Shown here: positions 42,281 to 50,952 of the stretch, in pieces | How positions within the stretch are numbered: the stretch's first letter is position 1 | Layout of the letters: every line of letters begins with the position of its first letter | Source: Bog-756 sp038210245 | Lineage (GTDB): Bacteria > Actinomycetota > Acidimicrobiia > Acidimicrobiales > RAAP-2 | Direction of reading: 5' to 3' | Assembly (NCBI GenBank): GCA_038210245.1 | Contig: JBBQWW010000007.1 | Location: 24,760 to 88,759 of the forward strand | DNA length: 64,000 bases | Translations under genes and position numbers: made by a program | Notes under the pieces: model-generated | The model's database searches: none | What the model was told of the DNA's origin: nothing | Seen by the model: the letters and a program-made list of their open reading frames with translations, nothing else

Positions 42281-43676
42281 CGTGACCATGCCGCAGCTGG
42301 GCGAGACCGTGACCGAGGGGACCATCACCAAGTGGTACAAGGCCGTGGGTGACCAGGTGGCCCGAGACGAGCCCCTGTTCGAGGTGTCCACCGACAAGGT
42401 CGACTCCGAGGTGCCATCACCGGCCGAGGGCGTACTGACCGCCATCCTCGTGGAGGAAGGGGACACGGTCGACGTGGGCGTCACCTTGGCCGTCATCGGA
42501 GACACCGGGACCGCCAACGGTTCCGCTCCGTCTGAGGCCACCGCATCGACGCCTCCGAACCCACCGGTGGCCGAGCGGGCCGACCCCGAGCCTGAGCCGT
42601 CCCCGGCGGTGGCTCCCGTGCTGGCGCCCGATCCGGCCCCGGCCGCTTCGGTGTCCGTTCCGCCCCCGGCCGCTCCCCTGAACGGGTCCGCCGACGGTCT
42701 CGTCCTGTCGCCCGTGGTGCGCAAGCTCCTGAACGAGCACGGTCTCGACCCGTCCGAGGTCCGGGGGACCGGACTGGGCGGACGGATCACCCGCGGGGAC
42801 GTGGAGGCCATCATCGCTGAAGGCGGGACCCACCCGGCCTCCGATCTGTCCGCCCCTCCGGCCCGGGTGCCGAGCATCGCCGACCGCCGGGGGGCGACGA
42901 CACCGGTCCCGGCCGCCCCGTCGGCGCCTCCGGTGGCTTCCGGGCCATCCCCGGCCCCGGCCGCCCGCGACGAGGTGATCCCCTTCACCAACATCCGTCG
43001 TCGTACGGCCGAGCACATGGTGCGGTCCAAGGCCACCTCCGCCCACACCCTGATGGTCAAGGAGATCGACTACGAACGGGTGGAGCAGGTCCGGCGGGCC
43101 CACGGGGCAAGGTTCAAGGCCGAAGAAGGCTTCAGCCTCACCTACCTGCCGTTCGCCTCGTTGGCCACGGTCGAGGCGCTGGCCGAGTTCCCCCACCTCA
43201 ACGCTTCGGTGGGCGATGACACGCTGATCGTCCACCACGACATCAACCTGGGCATCGCCGTCGATCTCGACAACGAAGGGCTCATTGTCCCCGTCGTCCA
43301 CAACGCCGAGGAACTCAACCTCCGCGGCATGGCCCGTCGGATCCGCGATGTGGCGGAGCGGGCCCGGACCAAGCGGTTGAGTCTCGATGACATCAGCGGC
43401 GGGACGTTCTCGATCACCAATGCCGGGCCGTTCGGCACCCTGATCACCGGGGCCATCATCAACCAGCCCCAGGTGGCCATCTTGTCCACCGACGGGGTGG
43501 CCCGGAAGCCCGTGGTGGTGGAGCTCCCCGACGGCACTGAGTCGATCGCCATTCACTCGGTAGGGCTGGCCGCCATGACCTTCGACCACCGGGCGGTGGA
43601 CGGTGCGTACGTGGCCCGGTTCTTGGCCCGACTCTCTGAGATCCTGAACGAACGTGACTGGGCCGGCGAGCTCTAG
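42273..43676 (+). CDS. sucB: Dihydrolipoamide acyltransferase E2 (SucB/DlaT-like)
   Basis: 467 residues with one lipoyl domain (lipoyl Lys42 in STDKVDSEVPSP), a Pro/Ala linker, the E3/E1-binding domain SPVVRKLLNEHGL...GRITRGDV, a second Pro/Ala linker and the catalytic domain ending with His439/Asp443 in TFDHRAVDGAY. TTG start at 42273 overlaps lpd. Homologous actinobacterial E2 proteins serve pyruvate, 2-oxoglutarate or branched-chain complexes; since AceE is encoded in the window, a pyruvate dehydrogenase role is likely, but the specificity cannot be read from sequence. Confidence 0.9.
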   Translation: MPDVTMPQLGETVTEGTITKWYKAVGDQVARDEPLFEVSTDKVDSEVPSPAEGVLTAILVEEGDTVDVGVTLAVIGDTGTANGSAPSEATASTPPNPPVAERADPEPEPSPAVAPVLAPDPAPAASVSVPPPAAPLNGSADGLVLSPVVRKLLNEHGLDPSEVRGTGLGGRITRGDVEAIIAEGGTHPASDLSAPPARVPSIADRRGATTPVPAAPSAPPVASGPSPAPAARDEVIPFTNIRRRTAEHMVRSKATSAHTLMVKEIDYERVEQVRRAHGARFKAEEGFSLTYLPFASLATVEALAEFPHLNASVGDDTLIVHHDINLGIAVDLDNEGLIVPVVHNAEELNLRGMARRIRDVAERARTKRLSLDDISGGTFSITNAGPFGTLITGAIINQPQVAILSTDGVARKPVVVELPDGTESIAIHSVGLAAMTFDHRAVDGAYVARFLARLSEILNERDWAGEL

Positions 43677-43709
43677 GCCGGTGGCCACGGTGCCCGAGGA
43701 GCCGCCCCG

Positions 43710-45440
43710 ATGAGGGTGCGCTGGCTCGGCCGGGTCCCCTATCGCGAGGCGTGGGCGGTGCAGCGCTCCATCAGCCGTCACTCCACGGACGACTACCTCC
43801 TGTTGCTCGAGCACCCGGCCGTCTACACCCTGGGACGCAACGCCGACCCCGGAAACGTGTTGGTCGATCCGTCCGCCGTCGGCGCCGAGCTCGTTCCGGT
43901 GGACCGCGGCGGCGACGTCACCTTCCACGGACCGGGTCAGCTGATCGGCTACCCCCTGGTCACCGTGGGATCCGGACCCCATCACGGACGGTCCCACGTG
44001 CACCGGGTGGAGCAGGTGGTCATCGATGCCCTGGTCGCGCTGGGTCTGGCTCCGACCACCGTCGGGCGGTTGGAGGGCTACCCCGGGGTCTGGGTGGGAC
44101 TGGACGACGACGCGGTCCCCGGTTCGGTGGGGCCTCGCAAGATCGCCGCCATCGGGGTTCGTACGGCGCGGGGTCGGACCACTCACGGGTTCGCCCTCAA
44201 CGTGACTACCGACCTGGCCATGTTCGACCACATCGTGCCCTGCGGGATCGCCGACCGCCCGGTGACCTCGCTGGCGACCGAAGGCCTGTCTGTCACCATG
44301 CCTGAGGTGCGGGCGGCGGTGGCCGTAGCGGCCGGAGGGGTCTGGGGTCCGACCGGCGACGTCCAGGCTGTCACCGACGGAGCCGCCTCCGGGCCGGTCG
44401 ACGCCGTGATCCCGGCTTCCGGCTCCCGGGACGATGGCGCCGCGCCGGCCGGTGCGGTGGCCGTGGCGCTCGGGCCTCGGGACCACCCCAGCTCGCTCGA
44501 GCGGCGCCTGGTCCGGGCCGGGGTCGATCCCGCAGCCGGGGTGGCACTGGATCAGCGGAAGCCGGAGTGGCTCCGGGTCCCGACCACCATGGGGGGTGAC
44601 TTCCTCGGTCTTCGACAGGGGTTGCGGGACCTCAATCTGGTCACGGTGTGCGAGGAGGCCGGCTGCCCCAACATCTACGAGTGCTGGTCCGATGGGACCG
44701 CCACCTTCATGATCAACGGATCCCGGTGCACCCGGGCCTGCGGATTCTGTCAGGTGGACACCCGCCATCCGCTCCCGCTCGATCCCGGTGAGCCCGACCG
44801 GGTGGCCGAGGCGGTCCAGCGGATGGGGCTGGCCCACGCCGTCATCACCTGTGTGGCCCGCGACGACCTGGCCGACGGCGGAGCCGGCGGGTTCGCCGCC
44901 ACCATCTCGTCCATCCGCCGTCGTACTCCCCGCACCACCATCGAGGTCCTCATCTCGGACTGCAAGGGCGACGAGGGGTCGCTCCGGACCATCTTCGAGA
45001 CCCGTCCCGACGTGCTCAACCACAACATCGAGACGGTGGCCCGCCTGCAGCGGGCCGTCCGCCCTTCGGCCGGTTACGCCCGGAGCCTCGGGGTCCTGGC
45101 CCGGGCCGGCGAGGCCGGCCTCACCACCAAGTCGGGCATCATCCTCGGGATGGGGGAGCACGAGCACGAGGTCCTGTCCACGCTGGCCGACCTCCGGGCG
45201 GTCGGGGTGGCCATCGTGACCGTCGGGCAGTACCTGCGGCCCAGCCGGAGGCACCTTCCCGTGGCCCGGTTCTGGACCCCCGAGGAGTTCGAGTCGGTCC
45301 GACAGGCCGGGATGGCCATGGGGTTCGCCCATGTGCAGGCGTCCCCACTGACCCGCTCGAGCTATCACGCCCGAGAGGCCGCCGAGGCCTCGTCCCCGAT
45401 GGGATCGCCGGTCACCTTCAGGTCCGGAGCCCCGGTCTGA
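43710..45440 (+). CDS. LipB-LipA fusion: octanoyltransferase fused to lipoyl synthase
   Basis: 576 residues in one frame. N-terminal half (about 1-205) is LipB: GGDVTFHGPGQLIGYPL, Lys144 in GPRKIAAIG, catalytic Cys178 in HIVPCGIADRPVTSL. After a Gly/Ala/Pro linker (about 206-262) comes LipA: auxiliary [4Fe-4S] C314-x4-C319-x5-C325, radical-SAM C340-x3-C344-x2-C347, and the C-terminal RSSY serine (about 549-552). The protein would transfer octanoyl from ACP to a lipoyl domain and insert sulfur. ATG at 43710 with GAGGAG. The stop overlaps the next gene (TGATG). Confidence 0.93.
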   Translation: MRVRWLGRVPYREAWAVQRSISRHSTDDYLLLLEHPAVYTLGRNADPGNVLVDPSAVGAELVPVDRGGDVTFHGPGQLIGYPLVTVGSGPHHGRSHVHRVEQVVIDALVALGLAPTTVGRLEGYPGVWVGLDDDAVPGSVGPRKIAAIGVRTARGRTTHGFALNVTTDLAMFDHIVPCGIADRPVTSLATEGLSVTMPEVRAAVAVAAGGVWGPTGDVQAVTDGAASGPVDAVIPASGSRDDGAAPAGAVAVALGPRDHPSSLERRLVRAGVDPAAGVALDQRKPEWLRVPTTMGGDFLGLRQGLRDLNLVTVCEEAGCPNIYECWSDGTATFMINGSRCTRACGFCQVDTRHPLPLDPGEPDRVAEAVQRMGLAHAVITCVARDDLADGGAGGFAATISSIRRRTPRTTIEVLISDCKGDEGSLRTIFETRPDVLNHNIETVARLQRAVRPSAGYARSLGVLARAGEAGLTTKSGIILGMGEHEHEVLSTLADLRAVGVAIVTVGQYLRPSRRHLPVARFWTPEEFESVRQAGMAMGFAHVQASPLTRSSYHAREAAEASSPMGSPVTFRSGAPV

Positions 45441-46597
45441 TGGATGCGCTCAGCGCCGGAGCCCGTCGGTGGCGCCACCAACGGATGTCCAGGGTCCGGG
45501 CCCGCATGGGGGAGCTCGGCGTCGACGCCCTGCTCCTCTCCCACGGGGCCGACCTCCCGTGGCTCACCGGGTACCGGGCCATGCCCCTCGAACGGCTGAC
45601 CATGCTGGTGCTCCCCCGGGAGGGCGACCCGGTGCTGGTGGTCCCGGCCCTCGAAGCGCCCCGGGTTCCCGATGCCGGTGACCTGTTCGGCGTGGTGTCC
45701 TGGGACGACACCCAGGATCCCCTCGACCGGGTCACCGGCGTGCTGGCCACGGCGGGACGGCCCGGGCCCGGCCTCCGCCTGGCCGTCTCGGACCGGGCCT
45801 GGGCCACGACCGTGCTGGCTCTGCAGCGTCGGCTGCCCGAGGCCACGTGGGTCGGGGCATCAGAAGTGACGTCGGCGATCCGGGCGGTCAAAGACCCCTC
45901 GGAGCTCGAGGCCCTGCGGGCCGCCGCCGCCGCCGCCGACCGGGTGGCCGGAGTGCTGCAGGACGGGGCCATCGGCCTACTCGGGCGCACCGAGGCCCAG
46001 GTCTCGAGTCGGCTCGGCACCCTGTTGATCGAGGAGGGCCACAGCCAGGTCAACTTCGCCATCGTCGGTAGTGGCCCCAACGCCGCCAGCCCGCACCACG
46101 AGCCCGGGTCACGGATCATCGGCCCCGGTGAGACGGTGGTCTGTGACTTCGGGGGGACGTACTCCCTCGACGGCGACGTCGGCTACTGCTCAGACATCAC
46201 CCGTACCGTGGTCACCGGCCCGCCCTCTCACGAGGTGGAGGAGTGCTACGAGGTGCTGCGGGAGGCCCAGCAGGTGGCGGTGGCCTCGGCCCGGTCCGGG
46301 GTGTCCGCCGAGTCCGTCGACCACGTGGCCCGCCAGATCATCGAGGACGCCGGCTACGGCTCCTTCTTCGTGCACCGCACCGGCCACGGGATCGGCATCG
46401 AGGAGCATGAGGACCCGTACCTGGTCGTGGGCAACACGGAGTGCCTGCAACCGGGGCACGCGTTCTCGGTGGAGCCCGGCATCTACCTCCCCGGCCGCTT
46501 CGGCATGCGCCTGGAGGACATCGTGGTCATCGGCGAGGACGGCGCGCCGGATCCGCTCAACGCAGCCGACCACGGGCTGATCGTGGTCGAGGGGTAG
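45440..46597 (+). CDS. M24-family aminopeptidase (Xaa-Pro aminopeptidase type)
   Basis: 385 residues: creatinase/prolidase N-terminal domain, then the pita-bread domain with ligands Asp236 (VCDFGG), Asp252 (CSDITRT), His316 (RTGHGIG), Glu345 (FSVEPGIY) and Glu359 (MRLEDIVVI). It probably removes N-terminal residues next to proline. ATG overlaps the LipB-LipA stop by one base, so translation is coupled though functions seem unrelated. Confidence 0.92.
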   Translation: MDALSAGARRWRHQRMSRVRARMGELGVDALLLSHGADLPWLTGYRAMPLERLTMLVLPREGDPVLVVPALEAPRVPDAGDLFGVVSWDDTQDPLDRVTGVLATAGRPGPGLRLAVSDRAWATTVLALQRRLPEATWVGASEVTSAIRAVKDPSELEALRAAAAAADRVAGVLQDGAIGLLGRTEAQVSSRLGTLLIEEGHSQVNFAIVGSGPNAASPHHEPGSRIIGPGETVVCDFGGTYSLDGDVGYCSDITRTVVTGPPSHEVEECYEVLREAQQVAVASARSGVSAESVDHVARQIIEDAGYGSFFVHRTGHGIGIEEHEDPYLVVGNTECLQPGHAFSVEPGIYLPGRFGMRLEDIVVIGEDGAPDPLNAADHGLIVVEG

Positions 46598-46607
46598 GAG
46601 GCCCCGG

Positions 46608-47333
46608 ATGGATCTGGGCATCGATGGCCGGTCCGCCCTGGTGGTCGCCGGCTCGAAGGGGTTGGGGCGGGCCACCGCCCAGGCCCTGGCCGGGGAAGGG
46701 GTCCGGATCATGCTGTCCTCCCGTAGCGAGGCCGGGCTCGATGAGGCCGCCGCCTCCCTGCGGTCCACGGGGGTTGACGTGGCCACGTGTGTGGCTGACA
46801 TTACCGACCCCGGCACCCCCGCCCATCTGGTCCAGGCCACCGTCGAGGCCTTCGGTGCCATCGACATCGTGATCGCCAACGCCGGTGGGCCGCCGCCCGC
46901 CCGGGCCCTCGACCTCGAGGACGACCAACTGGAGGCGGCCGTGAATGCCAACCTGCTCTCCGCCGTCCGGCTGACCCGCCAGGCCGTCCCCCACATGCGC
47001 CAGCGCGGGTGGGGCCGGCTCTGCTACATCACCTCGTACTCGGTGGTGCAGCCGGTGCCGGGTCTGGCCCTGTCCAACACGGCCCGGACCGGGCTGTGGG
47101 CCTGGGTGAAGACGGCGGCCCAGGACGTGGCCGCCGAGGGTGTCGGCATCACCATGAACCTGCTCTGTCCCGGGCCCCACGCCACCGACCGCATGAAGGA
47201 ACTCGGGGGATCCGGGCCCATGGGCGATCCGGCCGACTTCGGCCGCGTCGCCGCCTTCCTCTGCTCGGAGCAGGCCCGGTTCGTCAACGGTGCCGCCCTG
47301 GTGGTCGACGGTGGCGCCACCCTGGCTCTCTAG
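46608..47333 (+). CDS. Short-chain dehydrogenase/reductase
   Basis: 241 residues. VVAGSKGLGRATAQAL is the cofactor motif, SSRSEAG the second strand region, IANAGGPPPARALD and ITSYSVVQPVPGLALSN the active site (Ser present, Tyr-x3-Lys weakly recognisable because SN replaces the usual YxxxK), LCPGPHATDRM. Similar to the 3-oxoacyl-ACP reductase-like SDRs that often lack a clear catalytic Tyr. ATG at 46608, 11 bases after the M24 stop. Confidence 0.82.
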   Translation: MDLGIDGRSALVVAGSKGLGRATAQALAGEGVRIMLSSRSEAGLDEAAASLRSTGVDVATCVADITDPGTPAHLVQATVEAFGAIDIVIANAGGPPPARALDLEDDQLEAAVNANLLSAVRLTRQAVPHMRQRGWGRLCYITSYSVVQPVPGLALSNTARTGLWAWVKTAAQDVAAEGVGITMNLLCPGPHATDRMKELGGSGPMGDPADFGRVAAFLCSEQARFVNGAALVVDGGATLAL

Positions 47334-48346
47334 GCCGTACCACCCCAACCATCCGTGCCGGCCGGCCGGTCCGGTCCCTCAGTCGGAAGGCCAGAGGCGC
47401 CGACTGCACCGGTCCGGCGTAGCCGGACCTCCCGACCCAGCCAGAACCGGCGCTGCAGGTTGAGCGCCACTACGCCGACGGCCAACAGGATGGCCACGTT
47501 CAACAGCAGCTGTTCGGTGGCTCCCCACGCTTCGTGCCACTGGCCGAAGGCCACCGACAGGCCCATGGCCGCCGCCGCCGGAATGGTGGTCACCGAGATG
47601 AACACCCCGATCAGGGCACTGACCCGGGCCTGCAGGATCGACACCACGCCCACGACGCCGGCGATGACCGCCACCGCAATGGAGTACAGGTTGGGCTGGC
47701 TGATGAGGTCGGCAACCGGTCGGAAGCCCAGGAGGTAGTCGTGGGGGGCTTGGCCGGTCCAACGGATGATCAGCGAGAAGATCCAGGTGCCGACCACTGC
47801 GACCCCGAACCCGATGCCGAGGGCCACCAACCCCCGCTTGACCGGCCGGCCATTGCGCTGGGTGATCCCGAGGGCAGCACCCAGGATGGCGTTGTACTCC
47901 GGTCCCACCACCATGGCGGCCACGATGAGGATCTGGGAGTTGGTCAGGATGCCCACCGCAGCGATCAGGCCCGCCGCCATCAACAGCAGGAAGAAGCTGA
48001 AGGGATAGGCGGCGTTGGCCCGGATGGCGGCGTCCACCACCTCCCACACCGGGGCGATCTCGCGATCGCTGACCATGGGCCGGATCATCTCGCGGTGGGA
48101 TCGGATGACGGCCATGTCGGTGCGGTCCACCGAGATCGGCCCCCGCTGGCGGGGCCCGAGCGCCCGTAGCTGGTGGATGACGGTGCTGGCCACGTCGGGG
48201 ACCAGGTCGCACTCCACCACATCGCCGTCGGGATAGCGTCCGGCCCCGGGATGGACGGTCACGTTGAGGGTTCCGCTGCTGGCCCCGAGCATCTCCAGGA
48301 TGCGGGGGGTGCTCTCCAGTGGGCTGGACACGCGCACGTGGTACAT
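47330..48346 (-). CDS. DUF389 family membrane protein
   Basis: 338 residues. N-terminal cytoplasmic region, then about six hydrophobic segments beginning with PFSFFLLLMAAGLIAAVGILTNS, and the DUF389 signature QILIVAAMVVGPEYNAILGAALG. Function unknown; the family is widespread in Actinobacteria. ATG at 48346 has AGGAGG; an earlier in-frame codon at 48370 lacks one. Its stop codon shares the CTAG palindrome with the stop of the convergent SDR gene. Confidence 0.85.
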   Translation of the reverse strand: MYHVRVSSPLESTPRILEMLGASSGTLNVTVHPGAGRYPDGDVVECDLVPDVASTVIHQLRALGPRQRGPISVDRTDMAVIRSHREMIRPMVSDREIAPVWEVVDAAIRANAAYPFSFFLLLMAAGLIAAVGILTNSQILIVAAMVVGPEYNAILGAALGITQRNGRPVKRGLVALGIGFGVAVVGTWIFSLIIRWTGQAPHDYLLGFRPVADLISQPNLYSIAVAVIAGVVGVVSILQARVSALIGVFISVTTIPAAAAMGLSVAFGQWHEAWGATEQLLLNVAILLAVGVVALNLQRRFWLGREVRLRRTGAVGASGLPTEGPDRPAGTDGWGGTA

Positions 48347-48542
48347 GGTCCTCCTGTCCGGCGCCGGCATCGACGCTGCATCGCCGCCGTGGTCGAGGCA
48401 CTCTTCGGGCCCGGGGGCGGACCGGCCAGGGGCGTCCGACCGGATGAGGGAACGCTATCCAGCCCCCGGGGGCATCCGGGTGATCGGTAGGCATTGGACC
48501 GGACCGGTCGACACCGAGCAGGGGTTGGGCGAGAATCGGGTG

Positions 48543-48874
48543 GTGAACCGAGTGCGGTGGCGGTGGCGGCCATCGCCCGAAGACGATGCCTTCTTCTCCC
48601 AGCGGGCCCGGTTTCATCTGGTGTACCGCCTGGCCGGTCGGGCCGGCCAGATCGCCGTGGCCCGCAACCGGGGGGAGTCGGCCCGGACCGTCGCCGGCGT
48701 CCTGGCCTGGGCGGCCAGCGATGTGGTGGGCGCCATGGCCCTGGACCGGACCAATCGATTCGGCTTCCTCCCCCGACTGGCGGTGGACGTGGTCGACGTG
48801 ACGTCGTGGGGACGCTCGGGCGACGACTGCGAACTGGCCGTGATCTCCGGTGTTCCCCTGGCCGTCGAGGCGGG
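48543..48874 (+). pseudogene. 5' part of a frameshifted membrane-protein gene
   Basis: From a GTG at 48543 this frame encodes about 110 residues (SQRARFHLVYRLAGRAGQIA, VLAWAASDVVGAMALDRTNRF, SGDDCELAVISGVPLAVEAG) with natural composition, then turns into Gly/His/Pro-rich noise. In the +1-shifted frame the text continues as RLGPAALVIPLVTAAATTVV. A one-base excess (or two-base loss) in the G/C run at about 48868-48880 would join both parts as '...AVEAGRLGPAALV...'. It is either a real frameshift or a sequencing error. Confidence 0.65.
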
Positions 48875-50289
48875 GCCGGCTGGGTCCGGCGGCCCTGGTC
48901 ATCCCTCTGGTCACCGCGGCAGCCACCACCGTGGTTCGCCGCCGCCGGAACCTGCCCCTGTCGCTGTTCTCCTTCCGGTGGCAGGTCATCGGCGTCGGCG
49001 TGGGTCTGGGCCTGGCCGCCTACCGCCGGAGCAGTGAGGGCGTGCAGCGGGCCCGTCACGACCGGGAGCTCCGGGCCCGCGTGCAGCAGGCCCATCTGAG
49101 CGGTCAGAACGACGTGGCCATGGGGGCTGACTCGGTGGTCGACCTGCTGAGCCGAACCGCACCGCTGCTGCCCACCGGCTCGGGCGACCAGGTGGCCGGT
49201 CGACTGCTGGCGGCGTGGAAGCAGTCACTGTCCACCGACACCATGGCCCAGACCACCTATCTCGGGGTGGCCCTGTCCCGATGGCAGCGCCAGCACAACG
49301 CCGCCCACCATGCCCTCGACGCCGACGTGCTGTTCGACTTGGGCGAAGGGGACGGCACCGTGCTGCTGACCGGCGGACAGGTCGGCTGGCTCGAGGCGGC
49401 ACTCCACGCCGCCGAGCTGCGGGGCCGCGTCCCCGTGGTGGTGGTGGACCCCGAGGAGGCCGCCCAACCCAACACCGCCCGCCGGATCGCCGTGGGCCCG
49501 ACGCTCCTGGTCGTCCCGGCCGACCGGAGGAAGGAGCTCCGACCGGTGGACATCGGCCCGGCCGGATTTGCCGCCGGAGCCATGTGGTGCCTCGACACCA
49601 TGACCTCCAACAACTCGAACTCGGCGATCTGGGCGGTGGGTCCCATGGTGGGGGCAGGGCTCGGCCTGGCTGCGTGGTCCAACCGGCAGGTCGACCGGCA
49701 CGGGCCCGGGGCCCACGGGAAGATCGTGGCTGCCGGCATCGGTTGGGGCCTGGCCCACGCCGCGGCCGGGACCGCCACCATGAGCCGCACCCGGGCCACC
49801 AACGGCATACAGCGCTACCCGTTCCTGACCGGGGTGGACACCATGGGCCTCATCCTCCCCTTGTACTTCCCGGACTTCACGCTCCCCCAACGGATGGCGG
49901 TGGTGGCCGGACTGGCCGCCATCGTCGGGGTGGGCCTGGTCCTCATGCCCGAGCCGATCATCTGGACCCACCTGGCCTGCGAGCTCCTGTGGTCGGTGGC
50001 GCCGACCCTGTCCATCGTGGGCCTGGGTGACGGGCTGCGACAGAACGCTGAGCGCCTGAACTCCCAACTGGCCGCCGAGGAGGAGGTCGCCGTCCGGCGA
50101 GCCTTCGCCGAAGGGCGGGAGTTCGTCATCTCCATGGTCGACGGTGCGGCCCGGACCGTGGAGCGTGGCTTCGAGGACTCGAAGGACCACCTGCTACCCG
50201 GGGTGGCCGATGAGATCCGGGTGCGACTGGCTGAGCTGGGCCAGCGCCTCCAGAGGCTGGGCGGCTCGGCCGGAGCGGTGGCCGGCTGA
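48850..50289 (+). CDS. Membrane protein of unknown function, 3' part of frameshifted gene
   Basis: 479 residues from the nominal start at 48850, but true similarity-like coding seems to begin near codon 10 as RLGPAALVIPLVT. Hydrophobic segments are TLLVVP..., AIWAVGPMVGAGLGLAAW, LAHAAAGTATM and MAVVAGLAAIVGVGLVLMP; the C-terminus is a long amphipathic helix (EEEVAVRRAFAEGREFVISMVDGAARTVERG in pieces) reminiscent of the dimerisation helix of sensor kinases, yet no ATPase domain follows. I do not recognise the family. See the 5' part at 48543-48874. Confidence 0.6.
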   Translation: MFPWPSRRGRLGPAALVIPLVTAAATTVVRRRRNLPLSLFSFRWQVIGVGVGLGLAAYRRSSEGVQRARHDRELRARVQQAHLSGQNDVAMGADSVVDLLSRTAPLLPTGSGDQVAGRLLAAWKQSLSTDTMAQTTYLGVALSRWQRQHNAAHHALDADVLFDLGEGDGTVLLTGGQVGWLEAALHAAELRGRVPVVVVDPEEAAQPNTARRIAVGPTLLVVPADRRKELRPVDIGPAGFAAGAMWCLDTMTSNNSNSAIWAVGPMVGAGLGLAAWSNRQVDRHGPGAHGKIVAAGIGWGLAHAAAGTATMSRTRATNGIQRYPFLTGVDTMGLILPLYFPDFTLPQRMAVVAGLAAIVGVGLVLMPEPIIWTHLACELLWSVAPTLSIVGLGDGLRQNAERLNSQLAAEEEVAVRRAFAEGREFVISMVDGAARTVERGFEDSKDHLLPGVADEIRVRLAELGQRLQRLGGSAGAVAG

Positions 50290-50299
50290 CCTCGGGCGG

Positions 50300-50845
50300 C
50301 TACCGCCCCGGTGGGGTGGCGGCGTCGGGTGGTGGAGGCCGGTCCCATCCCGGGGGCATCGGAATACCCGGGGGAGGAGGGGACGGTAGCGCCGGCATCG
50401 CGGTGGCCGGAGCCGCCGCGGTCATCGGCCGGGCCCGTACCGCTTCTGCCGGGTCGAAGGCCGGTACAGGGCCGGGGGGTTGGTTCGGCACCGCACCGAA
50501 CGAGGCCGGGACCGGTTGGGGCGTCACCGTCTTCGGAGACCCTCGTCGGGTGGGCCTGGTCCGACCGGGGGCCACGAACGTGGGGGCCAGCGGAACGGGC
50601 GCGGCGTGGCCGACCGTACCAGCCGGATCCGGCGCCAGCGGGCTCCCGAGGTACCGGGCCGCATCGGGGTCGTAGTAGCCGACACTGGACGCTTTGCGGA
50701 TCCTCTGATCGTGGTCCCGTTTGGCCCGTACGGCTAGGAGGACGAGGAACAGCACCACGGCCACCGTGGCCAGACCCAGCTCCACCCGCGTGACCGTGCT
50801 GGCGGTGGCGGTGATGCCCAACGGGACGAGTGCGGCTTCGTGCAT
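50300..50845 (-). CDS. Small single-pass membrane protein with proline-rich tail
   Basis: 181 residues. One transmembrane helix at about 22-43 (VELGLATVAVVLFLVLLAVRA), a basic stop-transfer RAKRDHDQRIRK, a YYDPDAARYLGSPLAPDP segment, then a Pro/Ala-rich tail ending in PPPPGIPMPPGWDRPPPPD. Family not recognised. ATG at 50845; a TTG three codons upstream is possible. Convergent with the preceding gene after 10 bases. Confidence 0.6.
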   Translation of the reverse strand: MHEAALVPLGITATASTVTRVELGLATVAVVLFLVLLAVRAKRDHDQRIRKASSVGYYDPDAARYLGSPLAPDPAGTVGHAAPVPLAPTFVAPGRTRPTRRGSPKTVTPQPVPASFGAVPNQPPGPVPAFDPAEAVRARPMTAAAPATAMPALPSPPPPGIPMPPGWDRPPPPDAATPPGR

Positions 50846-50952
50846 CCCCGCCAATCGTAGTGATCACCCGGTGCTAACGCACCTGATTCTTGGAGGCCGG
50901 AGTGGCACGATCGCCAACTCCGGCTCCCATCAGAACCGGTCGCCGCAGGGGG

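Noticed and set aside
42417..45368. 983-codon open frame on the minus strand across E2 and LipB-LipA
   Set aside because: It is a complement shadow of GC-rich codons; composition is Gly/His/Arg/Pro-rich with no motif, while the plus strand encodes complete known enzymes.
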